From: Dissophora ornata
Lineage: Eukaryota; Mortierellomycota; Mortierellomycetes; Mortierellales; Mortierellaceae
Assembly (NCBI GenBank): GCA_025201705.1
Contig: MU617000.1
Span: 1 to 27,625 of the forward strand
Length of the DNA stretch: 27,625 nt
Direction: 5' to 3'
Both the position numbers and the translations under genes were made by a program. The notes beneath the pieces were generated by a model. That model had not been told where the DNA came from. It made no database searches and saw nothing but the letters and a program-made list of their open reading frames with translations. This document shows positions 9,786 through 20,520 of this stretch, in pieces (the stretch's first letter is position 1; every line of letters starts with the position of its first letter).

Positions 9786-10448
9786 CTATTGCTGCTTCTT
9801 GCCACTCTTTGAGGGAACAGCTGCCTGCTCATAGGATCGCACCCGGTGGTAGCACTCGTATAACATCCACAGCGGGAACAGAAGCCACGGCATGTAGAGA
9901 CACGTCAGAAACGTCTTTTGCGAGTCACTGATGTGGAACGGGAAATCGCTGGGCTGGCCAAGGTTTAGGGTGGTGAGGCAAGGCAAGACTGTCGTGATGA
10001 CATGAGCAGAGTAGATGCAGATCCACAGAGCGGCGCTCTTCTTGTTATTGTACAATGCCCAGGCCGCGTAAATGAATAAGGGCAGTTGGACCACGGCCTC
10101 CATGTGCAAGAAGGTGTTAAACCAGATGTTCGATCTGTCGGCCATAAAGGGATCTTTATAGTTCTCGACATAGTAGTCTTTTTTAGGGATAGCAGAGATA
10201 ACGCGCCAACATGATTTGAGCGGTGGTCAATGGTTAGGTATATGGCGAGCAATTGAATACGTCGCATGGTCGCTAGAACACCTACTGTTGAACTCGATCA
10301 GTGGCTTGACGTAAGGAGCCATGAAGGACGGGTAAAGAGGCACCAGATCCATCAGAGCAGTGGTAGGGATATGTGAGGCAAAGTAGACAAACATGGCCAG
10401 GTCTTTTGGCCTGGCGGAGAGGGGTACTCTTGTGGAAGAGGCAGACAT
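9786..10448 (-). CDS. TMEM97/sigma-2 receptor-like EXPERA-domain membrane protein
   Basis: This is a four-helix ER membrane protein of the EXPERA family (TMEM97/MAC30, TM6SF, EBP), linked to sterol handling in animals. The CDS is complement(join(9786..10177, 10286..10448)), 184 aa against 176 in human TMEM97. The 108-nt intron is GT-AG, and the join reads LIEFNNYYVENYKDPF. Helix 1 carries FVYFASHIPTTALMDLVPLYP. The two acidic residues that line the ligand pocket in TMEM97 are present as Asp34 (ALMDLV) and Asp63 (NYKDPF). Helices 2-4 are HMEAVVQLPLFIYAAWALY, ALWICIYSAHVITTVLP and LYMPWLLFPLWMLYECYHRV. The tail KSGKKQQ is lysine-rich and could act as an ER retrieval signal (inference). The chosen ATG (10446-10448) begins MSASSTRVPL; an upstream in-frame ATG exists but adds non-conserved sequence. 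The gene diverges from GRASP. Confidence 0.93.
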
Positions 10449-10717
10449 CTCGTAATGATGATTGCTGTCGGTAAGGATGCAGAAAATGGGATGGGGAACA
10501 GCGGGATGATGGATGATGCAACTGGTAAACGGCGATGGTTTTGGTGGCACCGTTCGTGGACTGCAAGAATATCAGGCCACTGTTGCAGTTTCCCATGCTG
10601 GAGGAAGGCTGTGCTATCGCAAGCGCTGCACGCCTAGTCATAGCATGTGCCTCGTGGCATGCTGCGACAACGTTTCTTGACCACGCTTTATCCACTTCAT
10701 CCCCCGATTCAAGGACC
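10449..10717. promoter_or_regulatory. Divergent intergenic promoter, TMEM97-like / GRASP
   Basis: Only 269 bp separate the two start codons on opposite strands, so both promoters and 5' UTRs must share this space. I did not identify a specific factor site. Confidence 0.6.
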
Positions 10718-12663
10718 ATGGGAAACACGACTTCAGGAGAGGAGGGCAGGCACCGTCTCGGATACCACGTCCTCAGGGTAAAGCTCACGTCTCATCAGCG
10801 AATGTGAATGGACAACTCCCGAGCCCAAGATGGACAGATACACGAAGTCCTCACCCGCCACTTTATCTTCTCTCCACAAAAATACAAATAAAGGTCAAAG
10901 ATGACTCTCCGGCGTTCAGGGCAGGAATTCGTCCTTTTTTTGACTATATCGTGGCAGTAAATGGCGTCCGTCTGAACACCGAGAGCTCTTATCTGCAAGA
11001 ACAGATGCTCGCAAACGAGGATAGACCGGTGATGCTCGACGTCTACTCGACGCGAGAGCAAGTTGGCAGACGTGAGTTATTAATACGAAAAGAAAAGGCC
11101 ACCTGTTCTCAGTATCGTTACCACTAGCATGATTTGCGAACTAACCTTCTCTTCCTATCACTGACTGCTCAGGTGTGGAGATGACCCCGACGAAGAACTG
11201 GGGTGATGGGAAAGGGGGCTTGATAGGATGCAGCATTCGCTTTTGCATGTTCGATGCCGTAAATGACGTTGTCTGGCACATTTTGGTACGAATAATGTTA
11301 TCATTTACTCTATTTTCGAGTATGTCACGCTCCACTGTTGCCGACAGTGCACTTATGCTGCCTTCCATTCTAGGACGTTGCCCATGGATCACCGGCTCAA
11401 AAGGCAGGACTATGTGCACACACCGACTATGTCATTGGTACACCATACGGAATCATGCGCGGCGAAGGCGATTTATATGATCTTGTGGAGGACAACATTG
11501 GAGAGCCACTCCGACTTCATGTCTACAACTCCGAGACTGACCATGTCAGAGAGGCAAGTATATGCGAAATGGAGCTTGTTCTTCTAGTCCGGGGCAGCGG
11601 ACTCATCCTTATGCACCACTTTCATCGAAATAGATTGTCATTATACCAAACGAAGAGTGGGGCGGCGAAGGGCTACTGGGATGCGATGTGGGCTACGGGT
11701 AAGTCTCGCTCTCAAGAAAAGCAGGTTATGCATCGCAGGCTGGATTCATTCTAATCGCGTTGATTGCGTTTGACCCGCAGGTATTTGCATCGTCTCCCGA
11801 GGCAGGGGTCTATCATACGTCAAGGAGCAGGTGTTTCGCCTAGGAGAACGCCTTCGCTGCCGTACCCCCCGTCACAGGAAATGATACCCGACAATTCTTA
11901 CAGGAATACGATGCCTGCCTCCTTCCAACCAGGCGAGCAACCACTGGACATTGTGGCGCCTACGCCTCGACCACCACATTCTCCTTCCTGGCTTAATCCC
12001 AGCGAGGCACTTGAAGGCTCTCTGCGAATTTCCTCACCCACCAATACGGTTGAGGATGAGGAGGAGCAAGAACCGGAGCTGCCGCCCCTTCGATTCGGTC
12101 GTGGAGAGCGGCCCGATGCAGAGGACGATCCCGAGTCCGAGGACGAGTTCGTGCCCAGAGGGGCCAGATCTGTCGGACACCATGAGCCGATAGTGAATAC
12201 TTCGCAACCGACATCACCCACACTCTTGAAACAGCTGCAGGCAGTCTCTCTTCAGGACAACCAGTTTCATTCAATGTCACCAACCTCGAGAACTGAGAAC
12301 CAAAGTAGCCCCAGTCTAGGTCATTACACACCGCCGATTGTGTCACCGCCTTCCAGTGCAAACCGTCCTTCTTTGCCTCAGCATCAGTACCCACAGCAGT
12401 CTCAGTACTTCCAGCAGCCTCAGCAACACCAGCAACCTCAGCAGTACCAGCAGTACCAGCAATTTAAACAACCCCAGCAACCTCTGAGCCCGCAGCGATC
12501 TCAGCAGCCTCAGCAGCAGTCCACAGTGTCTACTAGCAACCCCCTCTCTCCTCCAGCGACAAGTCCGGCGGAGATCAACACAGGACATATCCCGTTTGGC
12601 TCAGGAAATGCAGCCGATTTTTCCAGCCAGTTTGGCGTATTTCAGCACCAGCACCGTCAATAA
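10718..12663 (+). CDS. GRASP-family Golgi reassembly stacking protein
   Basis: Homologue of GRASP55/65 and yeast Grh1, a peripheral membrane protein of Golgi and ER exit sites that acts in tethering and unconventional secretion. The CDS is join(10718..10777, 10894..11071, 11173..11285, 11374..11553, 11634..11698, 11781..12663), 492 aa. The start MGN puts Gly at position 2, a likely N-myristoylation site as in animal GRASPs. PDZ1 spans ~15-105 (LGYHVLRVKDDSPAFRAG, PFFDYIVAVNG). PDZ2 spans ~108-205 (TKNWGDGKGGLIGCSIRFC, VVWHIL, GSPAQKAGL, EEWGGEGLLGCDVGYGYLHR). The ~285-residue C-terminal SPR tail is Pro/Ser-rich and acidic, with a Gln/Pro repeat at ~405-452. Intron 4 has a GC donor (see findings). 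An AATAAA lies at 12701-12706. Confidence 0.95.
11554..11633 (+). other. GC-AG intron in GRASP
   Basis: The 80-nt intron 4 starts GCAAGT and ends AATAG. Removing it joins HVRE to IVIIPNEEWGG in phase 0, restoring the family sequence. No GT donor nearby keeps the frame. Except at the second base, the donor matches the consensus, as is typical for GC-AG introns. Confidence 0.85.
12367..12530 (+). repeat. CAG/CCT-rich Gln-Pro coding repeat
   Basis: An imperfect CAG-CAR-CCT trinucleotide array within the last GRASP exon encodes runs of QQPQQ and QYQQ. It is likely to vary in length between strains. Confidence 0.75.
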
Positions 12664-13190
12664 GTAGCTGTGTAATGATGGGAGTCATATCGTAGCAAAA
12701 AATAAAGAGTTCTTACGAGAGTCTACGACGATCTCTGACAGAGACTGCGCGTGGGCTCACAAGATTAGAAAGACAGTAGACAGCAAGAGAGAACCAGACC
12801 TGGGTGGTTGTTGCGGACTGATGGGCCATTGATAATACTCGCGGACGCGAGAGGAACGTGGGTGAATCGTAACATTGCTATCCTTGCTGAATTGGGCTTG
12901 TCTCGACAGCTGTTTGTGGCTGACTGAGTGCAACATACACATTACACAAGCACAGGATGGTCAAAATGGGCAGCTTCCTCTCATTTCTGAGGAATTTCAA
13001 TCCTCTTGCTCGCCCCATCATCCTCCAGTTCATGAAGCGCGAATAGCACAAAGTCGTTTGCTTATTGACTTTCGACACAAACCGCCTGACCACTGACTTA
13101 TCGATCGAATATACCGACTGACGTGGCAGGACTGACCACGATAACCCTGTAATATAGGATTCGCCAATCCGTTCTCTAATTACCCCCACC
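12664..13190. other. Intergenic: GRASP 3' end and Sec2-like promoter
   Basis: The GRASP polyadenylation signal AATAAA is at 12701-12706, and the Sec2-like start codon is at 13191. ORFs of 61-133 codons on either strand here have no recognisable domain. I see no other gene. Confidence 0.6.
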
Positions 13191-14963
13191 ATGGATTCGG
13201 ACAGTTCTCCTATTACCGCGGCTATCGCCGCTGGCGCTAATGCCGCCAACGAAAGCACCGACTCGAATGGTGTCACCAAGCACGACGCCGACGATGATGA
13301 GGAATGCCCCTGTCACAAAGTCATCTCCAACTCTGCTGACCATACGTGCGGTATCTGCCAACGCGCCATTCCCGCCTTGAGGGAAGCTGGAGCGGAACAC
13401 AAACGCCTGCTCGAAGAGTCGGAGCAGGCGAAGAAGGGGCTAGAGGAGGAACAGAAGCGGGCAGCGTCCGAGACCGCGGAATCAGAAGCCTTGCGCAAAA
13501 AGGTCAAGGAACTCGAGGAAGCACTGACTACCAAGGACAATGAACACCAGAGCGTGCAGCGGGATCTTTCAATTCTGAACGACAAATACGTGGACGAGAT
13601 CGAGAAGGTTGCAGAGATGCAGCATGCCAAGGAGATGGTCGAGAACGAGCTGGAGGAATTAAGTCGTACACTATTTGAAGAGGCAAATGGCATGGTAGCC
13701 TCCGAGGCCAGAGCTAGACATCAACTGGAACTGACCCGCAGGCACCTCGAACTTGAGCTGAAGGATGCACATGAGCGACTCGCAGCCGAGACGTCTCAAT
13801 TAAAGGAGCTGAAGTCAAAGATGGAGGCCATGATAGACTCGCAGCCCCAGAGCAAACGATCGTCGGCTAATCCTTCAGATCGCGGGAGTGTCGATCTTGC
13901 GCAACTATTTGGGCTCAGCAAGATTTCGGAGATGGAGCCAGCGAGCCAGGAGCCGGAGACGGCAATAGCAATTGATGGCCAGTTGATTCAGGAATTCAAA
14001 GAGTTTGTGACACAGAGTGCATCCGTCCGTCTGGCCAAGATCCACAGCTTGTCCTTCATGCGCCACTGCCAGGAGGAGGACGTGGAGCCTTGCTTAAGAT
14101 TCGGAAATACTCCAAGGGTGTCAGGCAAGAAGTTGACAGAGGGCATCTGCTCCAACACTTGCTATATTGAGGAAGCCACTGCAGAGCAGGTCAAGGAGTA
14201 TGAGCGCATAATCCTGACTGCCCAGCAACCCCCGCCACCTTCACGCAACTCCATGTCGAACAAGAGCATGTTGTGGGAGAGACTTCAGACCCAGTACGCC
14301 ATGTACCAGGCACCAAAAGGAGGATGCCAAACTTGTGGACGGTCCGGTCCATTAACCCACAGGTACCGCGTCTCCACGGCTGACGACTGGTCCTTTATTG
14401 ATCGATTCTGTCGCGATCGTCTCGTTGCTGTTTGCGAATTTTACATTTTTGTCCGCAATATCCGTGCGGGTCTTTATTCAAGTCGCGCCATCGAGGATCT
14501 GTACTCGGAGAGTCTTCGTCTTCGCCTGCAAATGTTTTACGCTCGCTCTGGAGTGCTACCAATCATGCTCGAAGAGCTTGGAGTCGCAACGCAATCGATT
14601 GGTAATATGGGGCCATCAGGAGAATGGCCTGAAGGGGTTCAAATCCGAGCGGAGGCAAGTGACGCAGGATCGACCGCCTCGGTCACACCGGCTACGACGC
14701 CAAAGATCGAGAGAGCCGAATTACTCTCTCGACCACAGTCCTATAGCGCTGCTGGTAGCGAGTCGGCGTCGCCCAAGGCATCGGAGGAGAAGAATGCAAC
14801 GGGTGTATCAGAGACAACAGAGAAAGTGGAGGGAGCAGAGAAGACAGTTGCAGAGGCAGTAGTGGCGGAGGAATCGGTAGAAACAGGAGCTGCGCCAGCA
14901 AGTCCTTCGACAACGACCTTGGCTTCGGCTGGACCAGAGTCAACAACCCCCATCGACGTTTGA
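13191..14963 (+). CDS. Sec2/Rabin8-type Rab GTPase exchange factor
   Basis: Guanine-nucleotide exchange factor of the Sec2/Rabin3/GRAB family, which activates Sec4/Rab8 on post-Golgi vesicles in polarised exocytosis. It is a single exon of 590 aa with a strong start context (CCCACCATGG). Near the N-terminus is a Cys pair pattern (CPCH and CGIC, residues 39-56) that may bind zinc. Residues ~65-215 form a long coiled coil containing the catalytic Sec2 motif LEELSRTLFEEANGMV (~155-169). The conserved C-terminal Rabin-type domain spans ~265-460, with MRHCQEEDVEPCLRF, a CxxC pair (CQTCGRSGP) and the segment FCRDRLVAVCEFYIFVRNIR. The last ~110 residues are Ala/Ser/Glu-rich and look disordered. It lies 527 bp downstream of GRASP on the same strand; the shared secretory theme may be coincidence. 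Confidence 0.93.
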   Translation: MDSDSSPITAAIAAGANAANESTDSNGVTKHDADDDEECPCHKVISNSADHTCGICQRAIPALREAGAEHKRLLEESEQAKKGLEEEQKRAASETAESEALRKKVKELEEALTTKDNEHQSVQRDLSILNDKYVDEIEKVAEMQHAKEMVENELEELSRTLFEEANGMVASEARARHQLELTRRHLELELKDAHERLAAETSQLKELKSKMEAMIDSQPQSKRSSANPSDRGSVDLAQLFGLSKISEMEPASQEPETAIAIDGQLIQEFKEFVTQSASVRLAKIHSLSFMRHCQEEDVEPCLRFGNTPRVSGKKLTEGICSNTCYIEEATAEQVKEYERIILTAQQPPPPSRNSMSNKSMLWERLQTQYAMYQAPKGGCQTCGRSGPLTHRYRVSTADDWSFIDRFCRDRLVAVCEFYIFVRNIRAGLYSSRAIEDLYSESLRLRLQMFYARSGVLPIMLEELGVATQSIGNMGPSGEWPEGVQIRAEASDAGSTASVTPATTPKIERAELLSRPQSYSAAGSESASPKASEEKNATGVSETTEKVEGAEKTVAEAVVAEESVETGAAPASPSTTTLASAGPESTTPIDV

Positions 14964-15249
14964 GGAGAAACGAGTCCTCGGCCTAGATACGGGATTATAT
15001 TTTTGGAACAGTGATAGACTAGCAGACAGGTTGAGGATACAGCTGATGTGGTTATGGCTATCATGAAGAAAACATACCATCTCTTGAAACAGACTGCACT
15101 CCATGCTTTGTGCACGCCTTATTGTGGCAATGCTCGGTCATGTGAGCGATTGGTCTCCATCTACATGTCGTCTTTGAAAAAACAAAGAAAAGCATTTCTC
15201 TCCTTACCTCCCACCAACAAATACGTACTGAATCCTCTTTCTTTCCACA

Positions 15250-16675
15250 ATGCCCCTAACCTTGACCACCCGCGAGGTCGGCGATGATACTGAATTTATA
15301 TTCTGTGTCACTGATCTCCCTCCACCCACATACACGGATAAAGCTATTGAGGAGCGGCATGTATCCCTCGATAACGACTATGGAGCGTGGAGCTGCATCC
15401 TCTATTACCATCATCCATTTCTGACCATTTCCCTCAAGCTGGTTCAGTCAAGGGCAGACTGCGCTCTTCCGCCGATCGAGTACTTGCACCTTGTCCCACA
15501 CAAGTCCCCTGGCGAAGGAGTAGTACAAAAACTCTTCTTGCATAAACTTCAGACCGGCTTTTCAAAAGCCATCCATTTCGATTTTCATGAAAGAATCGGC
15601 AGTAAGTTCTATACCTCCTGTGATGGACGTGGGGGAGAGGGTCTGAACGGGTTAATAATCCTGTAGTAATCTTTGTAATGATGGGCAGACTCTAACCTGT
15701 CTCTCTATGATTTATATTTTGCCATGAATATGTTTATTTCATCCAGTCTTTGTCCGCGCGAACAAGATTCAAATGGGGAATGTCGAAGGCCATGTTGCCT
15801 TTGATATTGTTCTTTCAAACAGGAAATCTCTGCCTCCGAAGTGTGCAGTTGAAAGTACCTTGAACCCAAACGCATATACGAAGGTGAGAACCCCGTCTAC
15901 GGTCAGCGGCGGCAAGTCATTCAAAGAGCTCTTTCCAGAGAGATACCAGGATATGCTCGCACTCCTAAGCGATGCCGGGTCTGTCAACGCTGCCTTTATG
16001 TTCACGATTCACAACTGCGCACGCGATGTCACATTCTGGATTCATCGCGTAATGCTCAACAAGTATCCGCGTCTCCAGCAGTTGTTTGCTGACCCTGCCA
16101 AGGTCATTATCCCTGTCGAGGGTATCTCCCTGGCGACGTTGTGTGTTCTGATGAAGTACATCTACACCGAGGATCTGGATCTTACCCTCGATCCAAGTCA
16201 ATTCTTGATATGTGATATGGAACACTTGCCGCCTTCGTCATCCATGTCAAGCTCCACTGCGTCATCAGCAGTATTGACAAAGGCTCTCAAAGAATACAAT
16301 GCGGCACAGTTTTACGCCTCGTGGGGGGTCAAGGATAAGGTGTCGTGGCTGGACCTCTTTTTGGCGGCCGACCGATTTCAGATTGAAAAATTACGTGAGC
16401 AATGTCTACAGAATCTGCTGGCGTCGGTTGACAAGAACAGTGCAATAGAAATCCTTTTCGGGATTGGAACGTGCTTCAAGGAGGAGATTCGTGAGCCCAT
16501 AGTAGAGTATATCTCGAGACATTTGGACAGCGTGTTTTCGTTGCACGACAAGGATCCGTTCAAGCGGTTTGCAGACCACGCTGATTGCCATTCGGTGATG
16601 CTCGAGTTGCTGAGATTAGAGAACAAGAAGGTGATTGCTGTGGACCAGGCAAGGTGGGACGGCCCCTGGGACTAA
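15250..16675 (+). CDS. BTB/POZ-domain protein, paralogue 1
   Basis: Probable substrate adaptor for a CUL3-type ubiquitin ligase or another BTB scaffold; the partner is unknown. The CDS is join(15250..15601, 15747..16675), 426 aa, with a GT-AG intron of 145 nt in phase 1. The N-terminal ~140 residues contain an aromatic segment (YGAWSCILYYHHPFLTISL) and EGHVAFDIVLSNRK. They may be a diverged MATH-like domain, but I cannot prove this. The BTB fold is at ~183-265 (GSVNAAFMFTIH, FWIHRVMLNKYPRLQQLF, ISLATLCVLMKYIYTEDLDL). A BACK-like helical region follows (FLAADRFQIEKLREQCLQNLL, then DPFKRFADHADCHSVMLELL). The same architecture and intron position occur in the gene at 17770-19091. Confidence 0.88.
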
Positions 16676-17089
16676 AGCAATGTTGGTGTGTCAACTGATC
16701 TTCGACGCTCCATGGAAAAAGAATTTTCAGATATAATCGCGGTATTATTCGCGTTTTTGTATTCTAGGGAGTGGGAAGAAGATTGCGATACGTAAAGCAA
16801 ACGGAAAAGACAAACAAAAATGCATCATGCAAAACTTGTCCAAAAAAAACACACAAAGAAAAAAAAAAGGGTACTGCAAAAGAGCGGAGTCGGAAATGTT
16901 GGCGAAGTAAATCTTTATTTTGAATGCTGGAGGAGAACAATTGAGTAAAGCAATGTCTCATAACATTTTGCGCGGACTGATTATAACGTCAGGGATGATA
17001 CGATGGGGACAGAGATTGAGGTAGAGAGAACGACAGCGACGAGATTCCACACTACTGGATAGAGCCAACGAAACAAAGGAGTGGTTTTT
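16676..17089. other. 3' flank of BTB paralogue 1; A-rich
   Basis: This is downstream sequence of the first BTB gene with several short A runs around 16843-16868. A minus-strand AATAAA-like motif occurs near 16914-16919 and could be a relic of the DUF5648 gene's 3' end. No coding sequence was recognised. Confidence 0.5.
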
Positions 17090-17450
17090 TCACGCGGATT
17101 GGGAAATAAGATGTGGTATCTGCTCGCCTTCAGGATCAGTGATGTAGAAATGATCACGAATATCGCCATTCCAAAAGTGAAGCAGGGGAACGGTTCCGTC
17201 GACTGGATCCTGATACAAGTAGCCGGAACCACCCTCGTATTCGTATCCAATGGCTTTGTCTGAGTATGAATCGGTGGTATAGAGGCGGTCGTGGACGGCG
17301 TGGTTACTAACGGTGCAGAGCTACGGTTTTTGCAAACTGGTCGCGTACGCGTGCCCAGTGATGCCCTCGAACGTGTATCCCCTAGTTAACTCCCTGTTGC
17401 ATTGATGGTGTAGAGATGGTCGGATAGTTGCTCTGACATGTCGTCGTTGT
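17090..17450 (-). pseudogene. DUF5648-repeat protein remnant (frameshift and nonsense)
   Basis: On the minus strand, about two copies of a DUF5648-type repeat can be read. The upstream copy gives SDHLYTINAT, then after a one-base frame change around 17377-17400 it continues as RGYTFEGITGHAYATS. An in-frame TAG at 17321-17323 interrupts at the position of the conserved Pro before the next unit. The same frame then resumes with NHAVHDRLYTTDSYSDKAI, GYEYEGGSGYLYQDPVDGT, VPLLHFWNG and DHFYITDPEGEQ, and stops with TGA at 17090-17092. Spacing across the TAG matches the family repeat, so no intron is needed to explain it. No start or full-length upstream sequence was found. The function of DUF5648 is unknown. 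Confidence 0.8.
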
Positions 17451-17769
17451 GATAGGGTCAACAACCAAACAGGAGAGAGGGCTGCACAGCTCCCCCCTGG
17501 CTGGCTGTCTTTGCGATCATGCAGAAGTACGATGACTCGTTCTCTGTTGTTCAGCATCGCTTCCTCCATTCGGCCTTGCTGAGCCTTTAATTGAACGGCG
17601 TGTCGAGCTTCGTTTCAGAAATAGGGGCGAAGGGGTTGAGAATACACACCTTTCGCCACTTCCATTTCTCATTTTCATCACATTCTTCCCACTTCCTCCG
17701 CCGTCACCTACAACGCTACTTGGTTATATTCCGACCCTGCTTCCACTAAGCATCTTTCCCGGTCAACAC
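17451..17769. other. Intergenic: promoter of BTB paralogue 2
   Basis: The plus-strand sequence becomes pyrimidine-rich (C/T) from about 17650 to 17760, just before the ATG at 17770, as expected for a fungal promoter/5' UTR. The left part may include more decayed sequence of the adjacent DUF5648 remnant, but I could not align it. Confidence 0.5.
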
Positions 17770-19091
17770 ATGGCATCCAGCAATCTATCCGTGACAGAAC
17801 TGCTTGTCCTCACCGTCTCTGCAAGAAAAACTAATGTTTTAAGCACTGGCTATTGGAGGAACACAAGTTCAAAGTGGGGTTACCTTATTAAAAGAGCATC
17901 CGAAACTGAAGTGAAGATCATTTTGGGGATGATTGAACATCCACACATCAAGAACGCGCAACAATTCAAATATCTACATCTAATTCCACATGAGCCCGCT
18001 GTGAAAGCGCCCAACCATACATGTCGTGGCCTCCCAGATGACTTCGATAGCCGGGCAGACACTCCTTCGATTGACAGCGGTAACTTCGTGTGTAAGCGAA
18101 ATCATACTGCGCAATGATGCCCGCTCCGTTTTGAAGAGAAAATGCGATCTGAGCTCAGGCTTTTCTTTTCTCATTAGTTACGGTCCCGGAGATTAACATT
18201 ATCAAAAAAAGTTGCCCAGAAGAGTATGCCTTTGATATGATTCTTTCAGCATCGAAAGAGATAACCCTCCGCCATTACAACTACAATCCCTCGGACAATC
18301 AAAGTCACAATGATGATGAGGCAGATAACTCTGTCAGCCACAAGCCCTTGCCATTCAAGGAACTGTGTCCAGAAAAATACCGAAGCATGCTCGCTCTTCT
18401 CAGGGACTCTGGCTCGGTCAACACCGCTTTCGTGTTCACGATCCACAGCTGTGAGCGCAAGATCGCCATTTGGGCCCACCGTGCTTTGCTGGAGACTTAT
18501 CCACGTTTCCAGGAGCTTTTCGATGAGCCTCGCCTTGGTGGTATCGAACCTCTATCCGACGGAAGATCAGTGATCGTTCCCATTGAAGGGATCTCGTTAC
18601 CTACATTCTGCGTCTTTCTGAAGTACCTTTACACCGAGGAGCTCAACTTTACCATCGATCCCAGCGATTTTTTGATGTGTGACATGGATCATCTGAAACC
18701 TTCTGAATCTCTTTCGGGCGTGCCTGGCGTCCTCAATAAGGCTTTAAGAGAATGCAATGCCTCGCAGTTTTATGCCTCGTGGGAGGTCAAGGACAAAGTG
18801 GTCTGGTCGGATCTGTTTCTGGTGGCAGATCGGTTCGAGATTACAAAGCTGCGCCAACTGTGTCTGAAGAATCTGCTCGCCTCAGTGAATAGCCACAATG
18901 CGATGGAGATTCTGTTCGGGGTGGGATACCACTACAAGAGCGAAATCCGCGATAATGTGATGAAGTACATCTCTGAACACTTGGACGACGTGTACTCGGT
19001 GCAAACTCAGGACCCTTTCAAACGTTTTGCAGACCACGAAGGCTGTCATGAAGTGATGCTCGAGTTATTGCGACTGTCCCGCTCTAAGTGA
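17770..19091 (+). CDS. BTB/POZ-domain protein, paralogue 2
   Basis: The CDS is join(17770..18091, 18178..19091), 411 aa, with an 86-nt GT-AG intron at the equivalent position and phase to paralogue 1. The BTB domain follows the anchor LCPEKYRSMLALLRDSGSVN and includes FVFTIHSCERKIAIWAHRAL, then SLPTFCVFLKYLYTEELNF. The BACK-like part has DLFLVADRFEITKLRQLCLK and DPFKRFADHEGCHEVMLELL. The BTB/BACK half is very similar to that of paralogue 1. The N-terminal ~100 residues have diverged strongly, which suggests the N-terminal substrate or partner surface evolves faster. Gene 1 ends at 16675 and this one starts at 17770, in the same orientation, so they are a tandem duplication. Confidence 0.88.
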
Positions 19092-19390
19092 TGAGACATG
19101 TAGACAGGGCTGCGACAGTTTGCTTATTACAAACAGCACCGATATTTATAATGACATATTTCAACTACTAAAGATCACTACACCGCTCGTGAAGTAAAAG
19201 AAAAGTTCTTTTGTTATCGAGTCGATGGATTTTGTTTATTTCCAGTCTGTCTAAGGAATGACTGTCCGTCGAAGACTGATTCCAAATAGTAGCCTCTGTG
19301 TCCCAAGCTGTGAGAACAAACTGCCATCTAAAATATGTGGTGTTGAATCAACTGCACTATCTCCAGCACCTGCGGGGAGAGTGAGATCAG

Positions 19391-20479
19391 TCAGAGGGTA
19401 AGCAGGAGATTTGGAGCAAAGGGGGAGCTCCGCTGGAGGCTATACATGAACATGCATGAAGTTCCTTCTAGATCCTCATCGACATAGCCCTGCAGAAGTC
19501 TCTCTATTGTCTCGTCAGTTACTGGGGCGACCGTTTCATCATCGAATACCGCCCTAGATGGAGAAAAAACAACGTGCAAGTTTGTTAACCGAATGAAAGA
19601 CGAAAACGAAATCTTGCGCCCTCCTACTTCCCCAGGGGGGGTTTTTCGTGATGGTCGCTTCCTGGTGGATTTCGGCTTCCTATCGCGACTTACCAATCGT
19701 AATGCTCCTCTTCAGTCCTTGTTTGGCCGCTGTCTGTTCGAAGTATCTCGAGGTCCATCGACTTTTTGACAAAGGTGTAGTAATGGCCAGATGTGATATC
19801 GCCGTTGTGGACGGAAATCGCGCGCAAGCCTTTGAAAGAAAAGAGTCGTGAGTTAGAGAGATGCGAACAGCAATGGAATAAAACAGAGAAGAAAAGGTAT
19901 CTTTACTGTAGACATATTCACAGGGAATATTATTATCGATATGACTGGAAAGGTCCAGGATGTCGTCCACAATGATTCGCCTTGTATCCTTCCTCAAATT
20001 GGTCAGACATCTATTTGTGATCACAATTAGTGTCTGTGGAAGATCCACGATCCGCCGAGTGCATTTCAGTTTTGCTTGAGAGCATGAGTCGCAGGTTTTA
20101 TAGATTGTCTGCTTCTCCCTCCTGAAGTATCGATCCAATGCAGAAGTCAGGGAGGCTTTGTATCCATCATTTGTCCACAGAAGGGCATCCTCCATAGACA
20201 AGCAGACAAAACCATCCGCGTTTAGTCGAAAGTGATGACTTGACTGTATATTGCAACCTGAGCACATTGTCTTTTGTTCGGCCATAATTGCGAATTGTAG
20301 ATCGACAGCACTAACGCTTGGCCGGTGGTACTTAGCTGCACAGGCTTGGAGCAACGTTACAAAGTAAAACAATACTTCGCTCACGTCCAGTGGTTTCCTC
20401 GGATCAAAGCGATCTCTGTGAATGATAGCATGACTTCCAGAGAGTTGTTATCATAGAGACACAGGCAAATCAATGAATG

Positions 20480-20520
<41 letters not shown>

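Noticed and set aside
14630..14650. tRNA T-loop-like GGTTCAAATCC
   Set aside because: It lies within the Sec2-like coding frame, and no acceptor stem, D-arm or anticodon arm can be paired around it.
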